In this document: positions 17,812 to 26,900 of the stretch, piece by piece
Numbering within the stretch: position 1 is the stretch's first letter
Layout: the number at the start of each line of letters is the position of its first letter
Assembly (NCBI RefSeq): GCF_042646425.1
Contig: NZ_JBHRTR010000013.1
Span: forward strand, 68,092-132,091
Direction: 5' to 3'
DNA length: 64,000 bases
From: Marinibaculum pumilum
GTDB lineage: Bacteria; Pseudomonadota; Alphaproteobacteria; Ferrovibrionales; Ferrovibrionaceae
The notes under the pieces: generated by a model
The model's input: the letters and a program-made list of their open reading frames with translations, nothing else
What the model was told of the DNA's origin: nothing
Databases searched by the model: none
Translations under genes and position numbers: made by a program

Positions 17812-18285
17812 ATGACGCAAGACGCCGAGACCGGAGCGGATCCGGACCTGCTGGGCATGCCGATGCCGCCCTGCGCCCGCCTGCTGGGCTGGCGCCTGAT
17901 CGAGCAGGACCCGGACGCCGGCCGGATCCGGGTGGGGTTCGAGGGCAGGCCGGAATTCTGCAACCCGGCGGGCCTGATCCAGGGCGGGCTGCTGGCGGCG
18001 ATGCTGGACGACACGATGGGACCGGCGCTGGTGGTGGCGAGCCGCGGGCGCCTGTACTGCACGACCATCGACATGAATGTCAGCTACCTGGCGCCGGTCC
18101 GGCCCGGACCGCTGGAAGGGCGCGCCAGGGTGGTGGAGGCGGGGCGCACGATCGCCTTCCTGGAGGGCGAGCTGGTCGATGCCGAGGGCCGGGTGCTGCT
18201 CCGCGCCACCAGTAGTGCAAGGGTGCTGGAAGCGGCCCGGGCGCTGGGCGGCGGGGCGCCGGCGGTGCAGCCCGGGCCGGACTGA
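17812..18285 (+). CDS. PaaI-family hotdog thioesterase
   Basis: A 157-residue acyl-CoA thioesterase-like hotdog-fold protein. The core is FCNPAGLIQGGLLAAMLDDT, with the N...G...D pattern of PaaI-type active sites (asparagine about residue 44, aspartate about 59), followed by TTIDMNVSYLAPVRPG, the second conserved strand. The start at 17812 has AGGGGAG upstream; an earlier in-frame ATG lies within the regulator promoter. The substrate is unknown. It faces the WYL regulator and may be its target. Confidence 0.87.
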   Translation: MTQDAETGADPDLLGMPMPPCARLLGWRLIEQDPDAGRIRVGFEGRPEFCNPAGLIQGGLLAAMLDDTMGPALVVASRGRLYCTTIDMNVSYLAPVRPGPLEGRARVVEAGRTIAFLEGELVDAEGRVLLRATSSARVLEAARALGGGAPAVQPGPD

Positions 18286-18292
18286 GCCAGGT

Positions 18293-19171
18293 TCAGCCGC
18301 CGTTCGCGGCAGGTGCCGCGGCAACGGCGGCCGAGAACCCGGCCAGGGTGTCGCGTGCGGGGGCGAAATCGCCGGCCTCGGCCTGGCGGGCGACCGCCGC
18401 GACCGTCCGCGCCCAGTCCGCATAGGGCAGGGCATCGGCGGCGGGCCGGGCGGCCATGCGGCCGAGCGCGGCCCGGACCATGCGGGAGACGAGGTCGGCC
18501 AGCGGCGCGTCCTCCGCCTCCAGCGCGCGGCGCAGCACCGCCAGATAGCGCGGCAGGTCGGCGGCGCCCTCGTCGCGTGCGGTTTCCGACACCGCGTCGG
18601 CGCCGGGGGCCGCCAGGGCCAGCTGGTACTCCACCAGCGCATCGAGCAGGTCCGGCCGCGGCTCCCGCCCCGCGAACTCGACCACGATCACGCGGCGGGT
18701 GAAGTCGCGCAGCGACCCCATCCGGACGGCGGTGCCGTAGGGCGCATTGTCCGCGACGCCCTGCAGGCTGGGAATCTCCAGCGGCCGGTCCACCCCGTCA
18801 TCGGCCATCGGGTTCCACAGCCGGTGCGCGACGTCGACCCGGCCGGGGCGGTCGGACAGGCCCGGGATGAACAGGTCGGCATTGGCGCCGCCATTGCCGT
18901 GGCAGGTCTGGCAGGCGATGCCGGACAGCCGGGCATTGCCGCCCAGGATCTCCGGCGACCGGAAGGCCAGCCGGCCAAGTTCCACCAGGCCATGGGCGCC
19001 GGCGGCGACGGTCAGCCGTTCCGGCGGCAGTGCATCCTGTACCAGCCGGCTGTCAGGCGGCAGCCAGCGGCGGTCATGGACCTCCGGCGGCCCGCCGGCC
19101 GTTTCGGTTGCCGCGACGATGCCGCAGAGAAGGATCGCCGCCGCCGAAAGCGGTCCTGCCCGGCCCGCCAT
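18293..19171 (-). CDS. Periplasmic c-type cytochrome, one haem motif, cytochrome c peroxidase-like
   Basis: A 292-residue exported protein with an N-terminal signal (PLSAAAILLCGIVAA). It has one haem attachment motif, CQTCH, near residue 85, preceded by ELGRLAFRSPEILGG, like the opening of MauG/cytochrome c peroxidase proteins. Later IPSLQGVADNAPYGTAVRMG resembles the PSLRNV..PYFHDG block of that family, but the histidine is missing and no second CxxCH exists. A helical C-terminal part of about 100 residues follows. Peroxidase activity is therefore doubtful; electron transfer or binding is more likely. It lies 21 bases downstream of tldD on the same strand. Confidence 0.75.
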   Translation of the reverse strand: MAGRAGPLSAAAILLCGIVAATETAGGPPEVHDRRWLPPDSRLVQDALPPERLTVAAGAHGLVELGRLAFRSPEILGGNARLSGIACQTCHGNGGANADLFIPGLSDRPGRVDVAHRLWNPMADDGVDRPLEIPSLQGVADNAPYGTAVRMGSLRDFTRRVIVVEFAGREPRPDLLDALVEYQLALAAPGADAVSETARDEGAADLPRYLAVLRRALEAEDAPLADLVSRMVRAALGRMAARPAADALPYADWARTVAAVARQAEAGDFAPARDTLAGFSAAVAAAPAANGG

Positions 19172-19192
19172 CGGCGGCTGCGTCCGGATGTC

Positions 19193-20629
19193 TCAGCCGG
19201 TGCCGCCGACGGTGATGCCGTCGATCAGCAGGGTCGGCTGTCCGACGCCGACCGGCACGCCCTGGCCCGCCTTGCCGCAGGTGCCGATGCCGGGGTCCAG
19301 CGCCATGTCGTTGCCGACCGCCTTCACCTTCTTCATCACCTCCGAACCCTGGCCGATCAAGGTCGCGCCCTTCAGCGGCGCGCCGATCCTGCCGTTCTCG
19401 ATCCTGTAGGCCTCGGTGCAGGAGAAGACGAACTTGCCCGACGTGATGTCGACCTGGCCGCCGCCGAAATTCACCGCATAGACCCCGTCCTTCACCGAAG
19501 CGAGGATGTCGGCAGGGTCCGTGTCGCCGCCCAGCATGTAGGTGTTGGTCATCCGCGGCATCGGCATATGCGCGAAGCTCTGCCGCCGGCCGTTGCCGGT
19601 CGCCTTCATGCCCATCAGGCGGGCGTTCATGCGGTCCTGCATGTAGCCGGTCAGGATGCCGTCCTCGATCAGCACGGTGCGGCTGGACGGCGTGCCCTCG
19701 TCGTCGATGGTCAGCGAGCCGCGCCGGTCGGGCAGGGTACCGTCGTCGACGATCGTCACCCCCGGCGCCGCCACTTGCTGCCCCATCAGGCCGGAAAAGA
19801 CCGATGACTGCTTGCGGTTGAAGTCGCCCTCCAGGCCGTGGCCGACCGCCTCGTGCAGCAGCACGCCGGGCCAGCCCGGGCCCAGCACCACCGGCACCTC
19901 GCCCGCAGGGGCGGCTTCGGCGCGCAGATTGACCTCCGCCTGGCGCATCGCCTCGTCGACCTCGGCGCGCCAGCGGCCCGGCTCGAAATAAGCGGTATAG
20001 CCGGTGCGCCCGCCGGTCCCGGAGGAGCCGGATTCCTGGCGGTCGCCCTCGCCCATGACGACGGAGACATTGAGCCGCACCAGGGGGCGGATGTCCTGGC
20101 CCAGATAGCCGTCGGGGCGCAGGATCAGCACCGCCCGCCAGGCACCCAGAAGCGAGGCGGACACCTGCCGTACCCGGTCGTCGCGTCGCGCATAGGCGTC
20201 GATCTCCGACAACAGCTTCACCTTCTCCGCGAAGGGGATCTCGTTCAGCGGGTTGTCGTCGGCATAGAGGCGCCGGTTGGTCAGTTCCGGGGCTGCTGCG
20301 AAGGCGCCGGCATGGCCGTCGCGCACCGCGCGCACCGTCTCCGCCGCGCGGCGCACCGCCGTCTCGCTCAGTTCGGAGGCATGGGCATAGCCGGTCTGTT
20401 CGCCGGACACCGCGCGCAGGCCGAAGCCCTGGCTGGTGTCGAAATTGCAGGATTTCAGCCGCCCGTCGTCGAAGGCGAAGCTTTCCGAATAGGCATATTC
20501 CAGGAACAGCTCGCCATCGTCGGCGCCGTGCAGGGCGTCGGAGACGATCCCGGTGAGGCGCGGCCGGTCGAGCGCGCCACGGCTGAAGAACAGGTCCTCG
20601 GCGGAAGTGATTCGGTCGGAGGCGGACAT
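19193..20629 (-). CDS. tldD: Metalloprotease TldD
   Basis: Zinc peptidase subunit of the TldD/TldE (PmbA) pair, which trims unfolded or modified peptides in the cytoplasm. The 478-residue protein contains the zinc site HEAVGHGLEGD near residue 260 and the family blocks GVLLHEAVGH, TYMLGGDTDP and EAYRIENGRIGAPLKGATL. A strong GGAGAGGG Shine-Dalgarno precedes the ATG. pmbA/tldE is not in the window. It is divergent from the oxidase operon; in many proteobacteria tldD and ctaC are neighbours. Confidence 0.96.
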   Translation of the reverse strand: MSASDRITSAEDLFFSRGALDRPRLTGIVSDALHGADDGELFLEYAYSESFAFDDGRLKSCNFDTSQGFGLRAVSGEQTGYAHASELSETAVRRAAETVRAVRDGHAGAFAAAPELTNRRLYADDNPLNEIPFAEKVKLLSEIDAYARRDDRVRQVSASLLGAWRAVLILRPDGYLGQDIRPLVRLNVSVVMGEGDRQESGSSGTGGRTGYTAYFEPGRWRAEVDEAMRQAEVNLRAEAAPAGEVPVVLGPGWPGVLLHEAVGHGLEGDFNRKQSSVFSGLMGQQVAAPGVTIVDDGTLPDRRGSLTIDDEGTPSSRTVLIEDGILTGYMQDRMNARLMGMKATGNGRRQSFAHMPMPRMTNTYMLGGDTDPADILASVKDGVYAVNFGGGQVDITSGKFVFSCTEAYRIENGRIGAPLKGATLIGQGSEVMKKVKAVGNDMALDPGIGTCGKAGQGVPVGVGQPTLLIDGITVGGTG

Positions 20630-21097
20630 ACCCTCTCCATCGGTCAGGCGGATGCGGCCCGGCGGAAGCGGTGCCGGGCATGCGGCCCGGCCCGGCTGCT
20701 GCTGCGCAGGGCGATGATCTTGCCGCTATAGATGTCGTCTCAGGCGCGGCAGGTCCAGGGGGGAGGCGGGAAAGCGGCGGCGGAGGCCGCTTCCCGCATG
20801 GTCCGGGGAAGATGGTGGCGGGTCGCTACGAAGGTGCGACGTTGCGCCACGCTGACCCTTCCATACCCCCTTTCTACGATTTTGACCGGTATAGAGGCGT
20901 TCCGCGCGGCCTCCGCCCGTGGCGGAGGAACGGTCGCGGGCGCCGCCGCGCAGGCGCCGGAGCGGCCGGTGCCGGGATGTCGGAGCCCGGGTGTGGCGCT
21001 GGCGGCAGGGACGACACCACCGGAAACGGGCGGGTCGGAAGCAAGGGATTGGGGTGGCGGTGTTGCGCAACCCTCTGGGAACCCGAAGGGAACTGGG
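20630..21097. other. Divergent control region between tldD and the cytochrome oxidase operon
   Basis: A 468-base gap without a supported gene. Frames stay open through part of it, but the predicted peptides are Arg/Gly-rich and look like no family. The only AT-richer part, about 20855-20895 (including CTACGATTTTGACCGGTATAG), probably holds promoter elements; I could not settle on a -35/-10 pair. The long leader of the oxidase operon may carry further control. Confidence 0.5.
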
Positions 21098-22042
21098 ATG
21101 ACGCAGATCAGCGTTCGGGGCGGCGGGGCCGCCTGGAGCTTCGTCCGGCAGAGGGCGATCGCGCTGGCGGGGCTGCTGGCGTTTCTGGCGCTGGCCATGC
21201 CCGGACTGGCGGCTGCACAGGACGGCGAACCGTTGCCGGCAGACCTGGAGACGATCGGTATCGCCCAGCCCTGGCAGCTCGGCTATCAGCCCGCCGCCGC
21301 GCCGATCATGGATTCGATCTACGACTTTCACGACCTGCTGCTGGTGGTGATCTTCGCGATCTCGATCTTCGTGCTTCTGCTGATGCTCTACGTGATGTTC
21401 CGGTTCAGCGCGAGCAAGAACCCGAACCCCTCGCGGACCTCGCACAACACCCTGGTCGAGGTGATCTGGACCGTCGTCCCGGTGCTGATCCTGGTGATCA
21501 TCGCGATCCCGTCCTTCCGGCTGCTGTATTTCGAGGATCGCACGGTCGAGGCCGACCTGGTGGTGAAGGCGACCGGGCATCAGTGGTACTGGACCTACGA
21601 GTATCCGGACGAGGGCCTGGTGTTCGACCAGCTGATGGTCGCCGATGCCGACCTGAAGCCCGGCGAGCCGCGCCTGCTGGAGACCGACACCGCCGTCGTG
21701 GTGCCGGTGGACAAGAAGGTCCGCGTGCTGACCACCGCCAGCGACGTGCTGCATTCCTGGACGATCCCGTCCTTCGGCATCAAGCAGGACAGCGTGCCCG
21801 GCCGGATCAACGAGACCTGGTTCCTGGCGGAGCGTCCCGGCATCTACTACGGCCAGTGCTCCGAACTGTGCGGCGTGAACCACGCCTTCATGCCGATCAA
21901 GGTCGTCGCGGTGGAGCAGGCGGACTATGACCGCTGGCTGGCCTGGGCGAAGAACGAATATGCCGCGGTGAAGAGCGAGCCGCGGGCGGTGGCATCGGCG
22001 GCGGAGACGGACAAAGCCGCGGCGGCCGCGGCCGCGAAATAA
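21098..22042 (+). CDS. ctaC: Cytochrome c oxidase subunit II
   Basis: The CuA-carrying subunit of the aa3-type terminal oxidase, which takes electrons from cytochrome c. The 314-residue protein has a signal sequence (ALAGLLAFLALAMPGLAAAQ), two transmembrane helices (about residues 75-100 and 120-145), the HQWYWTYEYPD aromatic motif near residue 165, and the complete CuA site QCSELCGVNHAFM near residue 255. The start was set at 21098, which has GAAGGGAACTGGG upstream; the frame is open for 122 more codons of unlikely sequence. First gene of the oxidase operon. Confidence 0.96.
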   Translation: MTQISVRGGGAAWSFVRQRAIALAGLLAFLALAMPGLAAAQDGEPLPADLETIGIAQPWQLGYQPAAAPIMDSIYDFHDLLLVVIFAISIFVLLLMLYVMFRFSASKNPNPSRTSHNTLVEVIWTVVPVLILVIIAIPSFRLLYFEDRTVEADLVVKATGHQWYWTYEYPDEGLVFDQLMVADADLKPGEPRLLETDTAVVVPVDKKVRVLTTASDVLHSWTIPSFGIKQDSVPGRINETWFLAERPGIYYGQCSELCGVNHAFMPIKVVAVEQADYDRWLAWAKNEYAAVKSEPRAVASAAETDKAAAAAAAK

Positions 22043-22111
22043 GACAGCGCGCCGGCTTCAGGTCCGGCGGCGATCGGTTCTGTCGCGCTGCGGCGCGGGG
22101 AGGTCAAGGCG

Positions 22112-23731
22112 ATGGCATATTTCGACAAGACGGCTGACGCGCACGGGCACGACGCGCACGGCCATCCGACGGGGTGGAAGCGGTGGGTCTATTCCACCAA
22201 CCACAAGGACATCGGCACGATGTACCTGATCTTCGCGATCATCGCGGGGATCATCGGCGGGGCCATGTCGGTCCTGATCCGTGCGGAGCTGCAGGCGCCG
22301 GGCGACGGCATCCTGGCCGGCGACAGCCAGTTCTACAACGTCCTGATCACCGGCCACGGCCTGATCATGATCTTCTTCATGGTCATGCCGGCGATGATCG
22401 GCGGCTTCGGCAACTGGTTCGTGCCGCTGATGATCGGCGCGCCGGACATGGCCTTCCCGCGGATGAACAACATCTCGTTCTGGCTGCTGCCGCCGGCCTT
22501 CGCGCTGCTGGTGATCTCGATGTTCGTGCCCGGCACGGCATCGGGCGACGGCGTCGGCACCGGCTGGACGATTTACCCGCCGCTCTCCTCCAACCTGGGC
22601 CATCCCGGCCCGGCGGTGGACTACGCCATCCTCAGCCTGCATATCGCCGGCGCCTCGTCGATCCTGGGCGCGGTGAACTTCATCACCACCATCTTCAACA
22701 TGCGCGCGCCGGGCATGACCCTGCACAAGATGCCGCTGTTCGTCTGGTCGGTGCTGATCACCGCCTTCCTGCTGCTGCTGTCGCTGCCGGTCCTGGCGGG
22801 CGCCATCACCATGCTGCTGACGGACCGCAATTTCGGCACCAGCTTCTTCAAGCCCGAGGGCGGCGGCGACCCGATCCTGTTCCAGCACCTGTTCTGGTTC
22901 TTCGGCCACCCGGAAGTGTACATCCTGATCCTGCCGGGCTTCGGCATCATCAGCCAGGTGGTCTCCACCTTCGCGCGCAAGCCGGTGTTCGGCTATCTGG
23001 GCATGGCCTATGCGATGGTGGCGATCGGTTTCGTCGGCTTCGTGGTCTGGGCGCACCACATGTACACAGTGGGCCTGAGCGTGAACACGCAGGCCTATTT
23101 CACCGCCGCGACGATGGTCATCGCGGTGCCGACCGGCATCAAGATCTTCTCCTGGATCGCGACGATGTGGGGCGGCTCGATCCAGTTCAAGACGCCGATG
23201 GTGTTCGCCCTGGGCTTCATCTTCCTGTTCACCGTGGGCGGCGTGACCGGCGTGGTGCTGGCCAATGCCGGCATCGACCACAGCCTGCACGACACCTACT
23301 ACGTGGTGGCGCATTTCCACTATGTGCTGTCGCTGGGCGCGGTGTTCGCCATCTTCGCCGGCTTCTACTACTGGTTCCCGAAGATGAGCGGCCGGATGAT
23401 CCCGGAATTCTGGGGCAAGCTGCACTTCTGGACGACGTTCATCGGCGTCAACCTGATCTTCTTCCCGATGCACTTCCTGGGCCTGGCCGGCATGCCGCGG
23501 CGCTATATCGACTATCCCGACGCCTATGCGGGCTGGAACATGGTCGCGTCGATCGGCTCCTACATCTCCGGCGCCTCGACCCTGCTGTTCGTCGGCATCG
23601 TGATCGTGGCGCTGATGAAGGGCCGCAAGGCGGAGGCCAATCCCTGGGGTGCCGGCGCGACGACCCTGGAATGGACCCTGTCCTCGCCGCCGCCCTTCCA
23701 CCAGTTCGAGAAGCTGCCGGTCATCAAGTGA
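22112..23731 (+). CDS. ctaD: Cytochrome c oxidase subunit I
   Basis: Catalytic haem a/a3-CuB subunit, about 12 transmembrane helices in 539 residues. Visible ligand blocks are VLITGHGLIMIFFM (low-spin haem ligand), WFFGHPEVYILILPG (CuB histidine, cross-linked tyrosine and the D-channel glutamate of type A1 oxidases), VWAHHMYTVG (two CuB ligands) and YVVAHFHYVLS (haem a and a3 histidines). The N-terminus has a His-rich HGHDAHGH stretch. GGGGAGG stands just before the ATG, 69 bases after ctaC. Confidence 0.98.
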   Translation: MAYFDKTADAHGHDAHGHPTGWKRWVYSTNHKDIGTMYLIFAIIAGIIGGAMSVLIRAELQAPGDGILAGDSQFYNVLITGHGLIMIFFMVMPAMIGGFGNWFVPLMIGAPDMAFPRMNNISFWLLPPAFALLVISMFVPGTASGDGVGTGWTIYPPLSSNLGHPGPAVDYAILSLHIAGASSILGAVNFITTIFNMRAPGMTLHKMPLFVWSVLITAFLLLLSLPVLAGAITMLLTDRNFGTSFFKPEGGGDPILFQHLFWFFGHPEVYILILPGFGIISQVVSTFARKPVFGYLGMAYAMVAIGFVGFVVWAHHMYTVGLSVNTQAYFTAATMVIAVPTGIKIFSWIATMWGGSIQFKTPMVFALGFIFLFTVGGVTGVVLANAGIDHSLHDTYYVVAHFHYVLSLGAVFAIFAGFYYWFPKMSGRMIPEFWGKLHFWTTFIGVNLIFFPMHFLGLAGMPRRYIDYPDAYAGWNMVASIGSYISGASTLLFVGIVIVALMKGRKAEANPWGAGATTLEWTLSSPPPFHQFEKLPVIK

Positions 23732-23775
23732 GACCGGCGGTTCGGACAGAGTAGAGCAGTCGACGGATCAGCAAC

Positions 23776-24813
23776 GTGAGCAACCTGCAGGGCAGCCCCG
23801 ACCTGGCATTTCCGGCCGCCGACGGCAGCAGCGCCGCCGGCGGCCAGGCCGCCGGGGCCGGCAATATCGCAACGGCGGGCGACTATCTCGCCCTCCTGAA
23901 GCCGCGGGTCATGTCGCTGGTGGTGTTCACCGGCCTGGTCGGCATGGTTCTCGGTGCCGGGCAGGCGGGAGGGGCCGCCGCTCTCGGCGGCGCGTCCCTG
24001 CACCCGATCCTCTGGCTGACGGCGCTCCTGTGCATTGCGGTCGGCGCAGGCGCTTCCGGCGCCATCAACATGTGGTACGACGCCGATATCGACGCCCAGA
24101 TGTCCCGCACCCGCAGCCGGCCGATCCCGCGTGGCCGGGTGGCACCGTCGGATGCGCTGGCCATGGGCATCCTGCTGTCGATCGCCTCGGTGACCGTGAT
24201 GGCGCTGGCCGTCAACCTGACCGCTGCCGCCCTGCTGGCACTGACCATCGGCTTCTATGTCCTGGTCTATACGATGTGGCTGAAGCGGCGGACGCCGCAG
24301 AACATCGTGATCGGCGGAGCCGCCGGCGCCCTGCCGCCGGTGATCGGCTGGGCGGCGGTGACCGGCCAGGTCGACATCTTTCCGCTGATCCTCTTCGGCC
24401 TGATCTTCCTCTGGACGCCGCCGCATTTCTGGGCCCTGGCGCTGTACCGGTCGGGCGATTATGCGCGGGCCCGCGTGCCGATGATGCCGGTGGTTGCCGG
24501 CGCGGCTGCGACCCGGCACCAGATCCTGGGCTATGCAGCGGTGCTGGTCCCCTTTGCCGTGACCCCCAGCCTGCTGGGCTATGCCGGCTGGCTGTACGGG
24601 GCGGGTGCGATCGTGCTGGGCGCGATTTTCCAGTGGCTTTCGCTGCGGGTCTGGCTGGCTGGCGACGATGGCGGGCAGGGCGTGGTCGATGCCGGGCCGG
24701 CGAAGCGGCTGTTCGCCTTCTCGATCCTCTACCTGTTCCTGCTCTTCGCCCTTCTTCTGGCGGAGCAGCTGGTGCCGGGGGCGGAGCTGATCGCGCCGCT
24801 GGTCCGTCTCTGA
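23776..24813 (+). CDS. ctaB: Protoheme IX farnesyltransferase
   Basis: UbiA-superfamily membrane enzyme that converts haem b to haem o, the precursor of the haem a used by CtaD. The 345-residue protein starts at a GTG and has an extended Gly/Ala-rich N-terminus before DYLALLKPRVMSLVVFTGL. The first prenyl-diphosphate motif is NMWYDADIDAQMSRTRSRP near residue 100; APP-type WTPPHFWALALYRSGDY follows near residue 215. About eight transmembrane helices are expected. Located between ctaD and ctaG, its usual place. Confidence 0.97.
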   Translation: MSNLQGSPDLAFPAADGSSAAGGQAAGAGNIATAGDYLALLKPRVMSLVVFTGLVGMVLGAGQAGGAAALGGASLHPILWLTALLCIAVGAGASGAINMWYDADIDAQMSRTRSRPIPRGRVAPSDALAMGILLSIASVTVMALAVNLTAAALLALTIGFYVLVYTMWLKRRTPQNIVIGGAAGALPPVIGWAAVTGQVDIFPLILFGLIFLWTPPHFWALALYRSGDYARARVPMMPVVAGAAATRHQILGYAAVLVPFAVTPSLLGYAGWLYGAGAIVLGAIFQWLSLRVWLAGDDGGQGVVDAGPAKRLFAFSILYLFLLFALLLAEQLVPGAELIAPLVRL

Positions 24814-24849
24814 CCGCCGGCGATGACGGCGGAGGCGGGAACTCAGGCC

Positions 24850-25113
24850 ATGGCCGATCAGGGGCCGCAGCGCGATGACGGGAAGGCCGGGCCGGATGAA
24901 GGCGCAGAATCCGGCAGCGGGATCTCCGTGCAGGAGCGCGCCGCGCGGCTGCGCGGCCGCAACCTCCTCCTGGGGGGCGCGCTGCTTTTGCTGGTGCTGC
25001 TGCTCTATGCGGTCAGTTTCGTGAAGACGCCGCCGGGTCCGGGCGGACCGGCGGAAGAGCAGGGCGCCGCGGCGCCCGCGGCGCAGCCGCTGTCCGGTCT
25101 GCGCGGCAACTAG
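24850..25113 (+). CDS. Small single-span membrane protein, CoxF-like
   Basis: An 87-residue protein with a charged N-terminal half (SVQERAARLRGRN), one hydrophobic helix (LLLGGALLLLVLLLYAVSFV, about residues 40-60) and a short Pro/Ala-rich tail. A small membrane protein at this place between ctaB and ctaG is common in Rhodospirillales and Rhizobiales and is often called CoxF; the match rests on position and topology, not on catalytic residues. A start at 24823 is equally open, but the GGAGGCGGGA sequence favours 24850. Confidence 0.65.
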   Translation: MADQGPQRDDGKAGPDEGAESGSGISVQERAARLRGRNLLLGGALLLLVLLLYAVSFVKTPPGPGGPAEEQGAAAPAAQPLSGLRGN

Positions 25114-25171
25114 CCTGGAGGGTCGGCGGGATGCAGCCTGTCCTGCCGGCACTGGAATTGGGAATGGGATC

Positions 25172-25849
25172 GTGAACCCGGGGATCGTGAACGCGGAGAT
25201 CAAGGAGCAGCGGCAGGCGGCGATGCGCCAGCGCAAGATGCGGCGGACCGCTTTGTTCTGCGCCGCGGCGGTCGCCGGCATGATCGGTCTCTCCTTCGCC
25301 TCGGTGCCGCTCTACGACCTGTTCTGCCGGGTGACCGGCTATGGCGGGACCACCCAGGTGGCCACCGGCGCCGCCGACCGGGTGCTCGACCGGCGGATCA
25401 CCGTCCGCTTCAACGCGAATGTCGCCCGCGGGATGCCGTGGAGCTTCCACCCGCAGCAGCGGGCGGTGGACGTCCGGGTCGGCGAGGAGCGCCTGGCCTT
25501 CTATTCCGCCTACAACCCGACCGAGGCGCGCAGCGCCGGGACGGCGACGTTCAACGTCTCGCCGGCCAAGGCGGGCCAGTACTTCAACAAGATCGCCTGC
25601 TTCTGCTTCAGCGAGCAGGTGCTGGCGCCCGGCCAGTCGGTGCAGATGCCGGTATCCTTCTTCATCGACCCGGCGATTGCCGACGACCCGGCGCTGGACG
25701 ATGTGGGGGAGATCACCCTGTCCTACACCTTCTTCCCGGACGAGACGCCGCCGGCCGATACCGCGGCGCTGGATCCCGGCGCCGTCCGGCCGGCAGGAGA
25801 CGAGGCGGGAGCGGGCGCAGTGGCGAAGGGACGGCCGGCGGGCGGCTGA
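25172..25849 (+). CDS. ctaG: Cytochrome c oxidase assembly protein CtaG/Cox11
   Basis: Membrane-anchored periplasmic copper chaperone that builds the CuB centre of CtaD. The 225-residue protein has one N-terminal helix (ALFCAAAVAGMIGLSFASV), then VPLYDLFCRVTGYGGTTQ with the conserved cysteine, and the copper-binding CFCF motif within FNKIACFCFSEQVLAPGQ near residue 150. The GTG at 25172 has GGGAATGGGA upstream; a second GTG at 25187 is possible. Confidence 0.96.
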   Translation: MNPGIVNAEIKEQRQAAMRQRKMRRTALFCAAAVAGMIGLSFASVPLYDLFCRVTGYGGTTQVATGAADRVLDRRITVRFNANVARGMPWSFHPQQRAVDVRVGEERLAFYSAYNPTEARSAGTATFNVSPAKAGQYFNKIACFCFSEQVLAPGQSVQMPVSFFIDPAIADDPALDDVGEITLSYTFFPDETPPADTAALDPGAVRPAGDEAGAGAVAKGRPAGG

Positions 25850-25978
25850 CGCCGGCCGGCAGGAGTTTGAGGGGCGCGGCGGGTGCCGGGGGATTGAGCC
25901 CTGCGCACAGCCGGGGTAGAGAACAACAAACGGCGGGGGATGACCGGTCCGCCGGCGCGGTCATGGAGACAGTAGAAG

Positions 25979-26797
25979 ATGGCTGATCACGTCGAACACG
26001 ACTACCACCTGGTAGATCCGAGCCCCTGGCCCTTCGTGGGCTCCATCGGGGCGTTCGTGCTGGCCATCGGCGGGGTGTCGGTGATGCATGGCGCCAGCGT
26101 GGTCTGGCTGGCGCCGGGCGCGCTGATCGTGCTCTACACCATGCTGGTCTGGTGGCGCGACGTGGTGCGGGAGAGCCAGGGCGGCGTCGACCATACGCCG
26201 GTCGTGAAGCTGGGCCTGCGCTACGGCATGATCCTGTTCATCGCCTCGGAGGTGATGTTCTTCGTCGCCTGGTTCTGGGCCTATTTCAACGCGGCCCTGT
26301 TCCCGACAGAGGCGATCGGCGGGGTCTGGCCGCCGGAAGGCATCGACACCTTCGATCCCTGGCACCTGCCGTTCCTGAACACCCTGATCCTGCTGACCTC
26401 CGGTACCACGGTGACCTGGGCGCACCACGCGCTGCTGCATGACGACCGCAAGGGCTTCCTGCAGGGCATGGTCCTGACCGTGGTGCTGGGCGTGCTGTTC
26501 AGCATCGTCCAGGTCTACGAATACACCCATGCGGCGTTCGGCTTCCGCGACGGCATCTATGCCTCGACCTTCTACATGGCGACCGGCTTCCACGGCGCCC
26601 ATGTGCTGATCGGCACCATCTTCCTGCTGGTCTGCCTGCTGCGCGGCTATGCCGGCCATTTCACCACCACCAAGCATTTCGGCTTCGAGGCGGCGGCGTG
26701 GTACTGGCACTTCGTCGACGTCGTCTGGCTGTTCCTGTTCTGCGCCATCTACTGGTGGGGTGCGGGTCCGGAGATCGCCGGCGCCGCAGCCCACTGA
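25979..26797 (+). CDS. ctaE: Cytochrome c oxidase subunit III
   Basis: Structural subunit III of the aa3 oxidase, seven transmembrane helices in 272 residues. Typical blocks are HDYHLVDPSPWPFVGSIGAF at the start, IASEVMFFVAWFWAYF with the conserved glutamate near residue 95, TWAHHALLHDDRKG, and FHGAHVLIGTIFLLVCL and HFVDVVWLFLFCAIYWWG at the end. It follows ctaG after 129 bases. Confidence 0.97.
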   Translation: MADHVEHDYHLVDPSPWPFVGSIGAFVLAIGGVSVMHGASVVWLAPGALIVLYTMLVWWRDVVRESQGGVDHTPVVKLGLRYGMILFIASEVMFFVAWFWAYFNAALFPTEAIGGVWPPEGIDTFDPWHLPFLNTLILLTSGTTVTWAHHALLHDDRKGFLQGMVLTVVLGVLFSIVQVYEYTHAAFGFRDGIYASTFYMATGFHGAHVLIGTIFLLVCLLRGYAGHFTTTKHFGFEAAAWYWHFVDVVWLFLFCAIYWWGAGPEIAGAAAH

Positions 26798-26803
26798 CCT
26801 TCC

Positions 26804-26852
26804 GGTCCTGCCGGCCGCCCCGACGGCAAGGTCCAGGGCGGCCGGCAGGACC
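26804..26852 (+). terminator. 16-bp perfect inverted repeat between ctaE and the DUF983 gene, possible attenuator or stability hairpin
   Basis: GGTCCTGCCGGCCGCC (26804-26819) and GGCGGCCGGCAGGACC (26837-26852) are fully complementary, with a 17-base loop. The stem begins 6 bases after the ctaE stop codon. No T-run follows, so it is not a classical intrinsic terminator; partial attenuation, or protection of the upstream messenger from 3' decay, is more likely. Confidence 0.6.
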
Positions 26853-26900
26853 AATCCCTGGCGCGCCGCAGACGGCTTCGCGGCGCGGAGAGAGGCCCTC

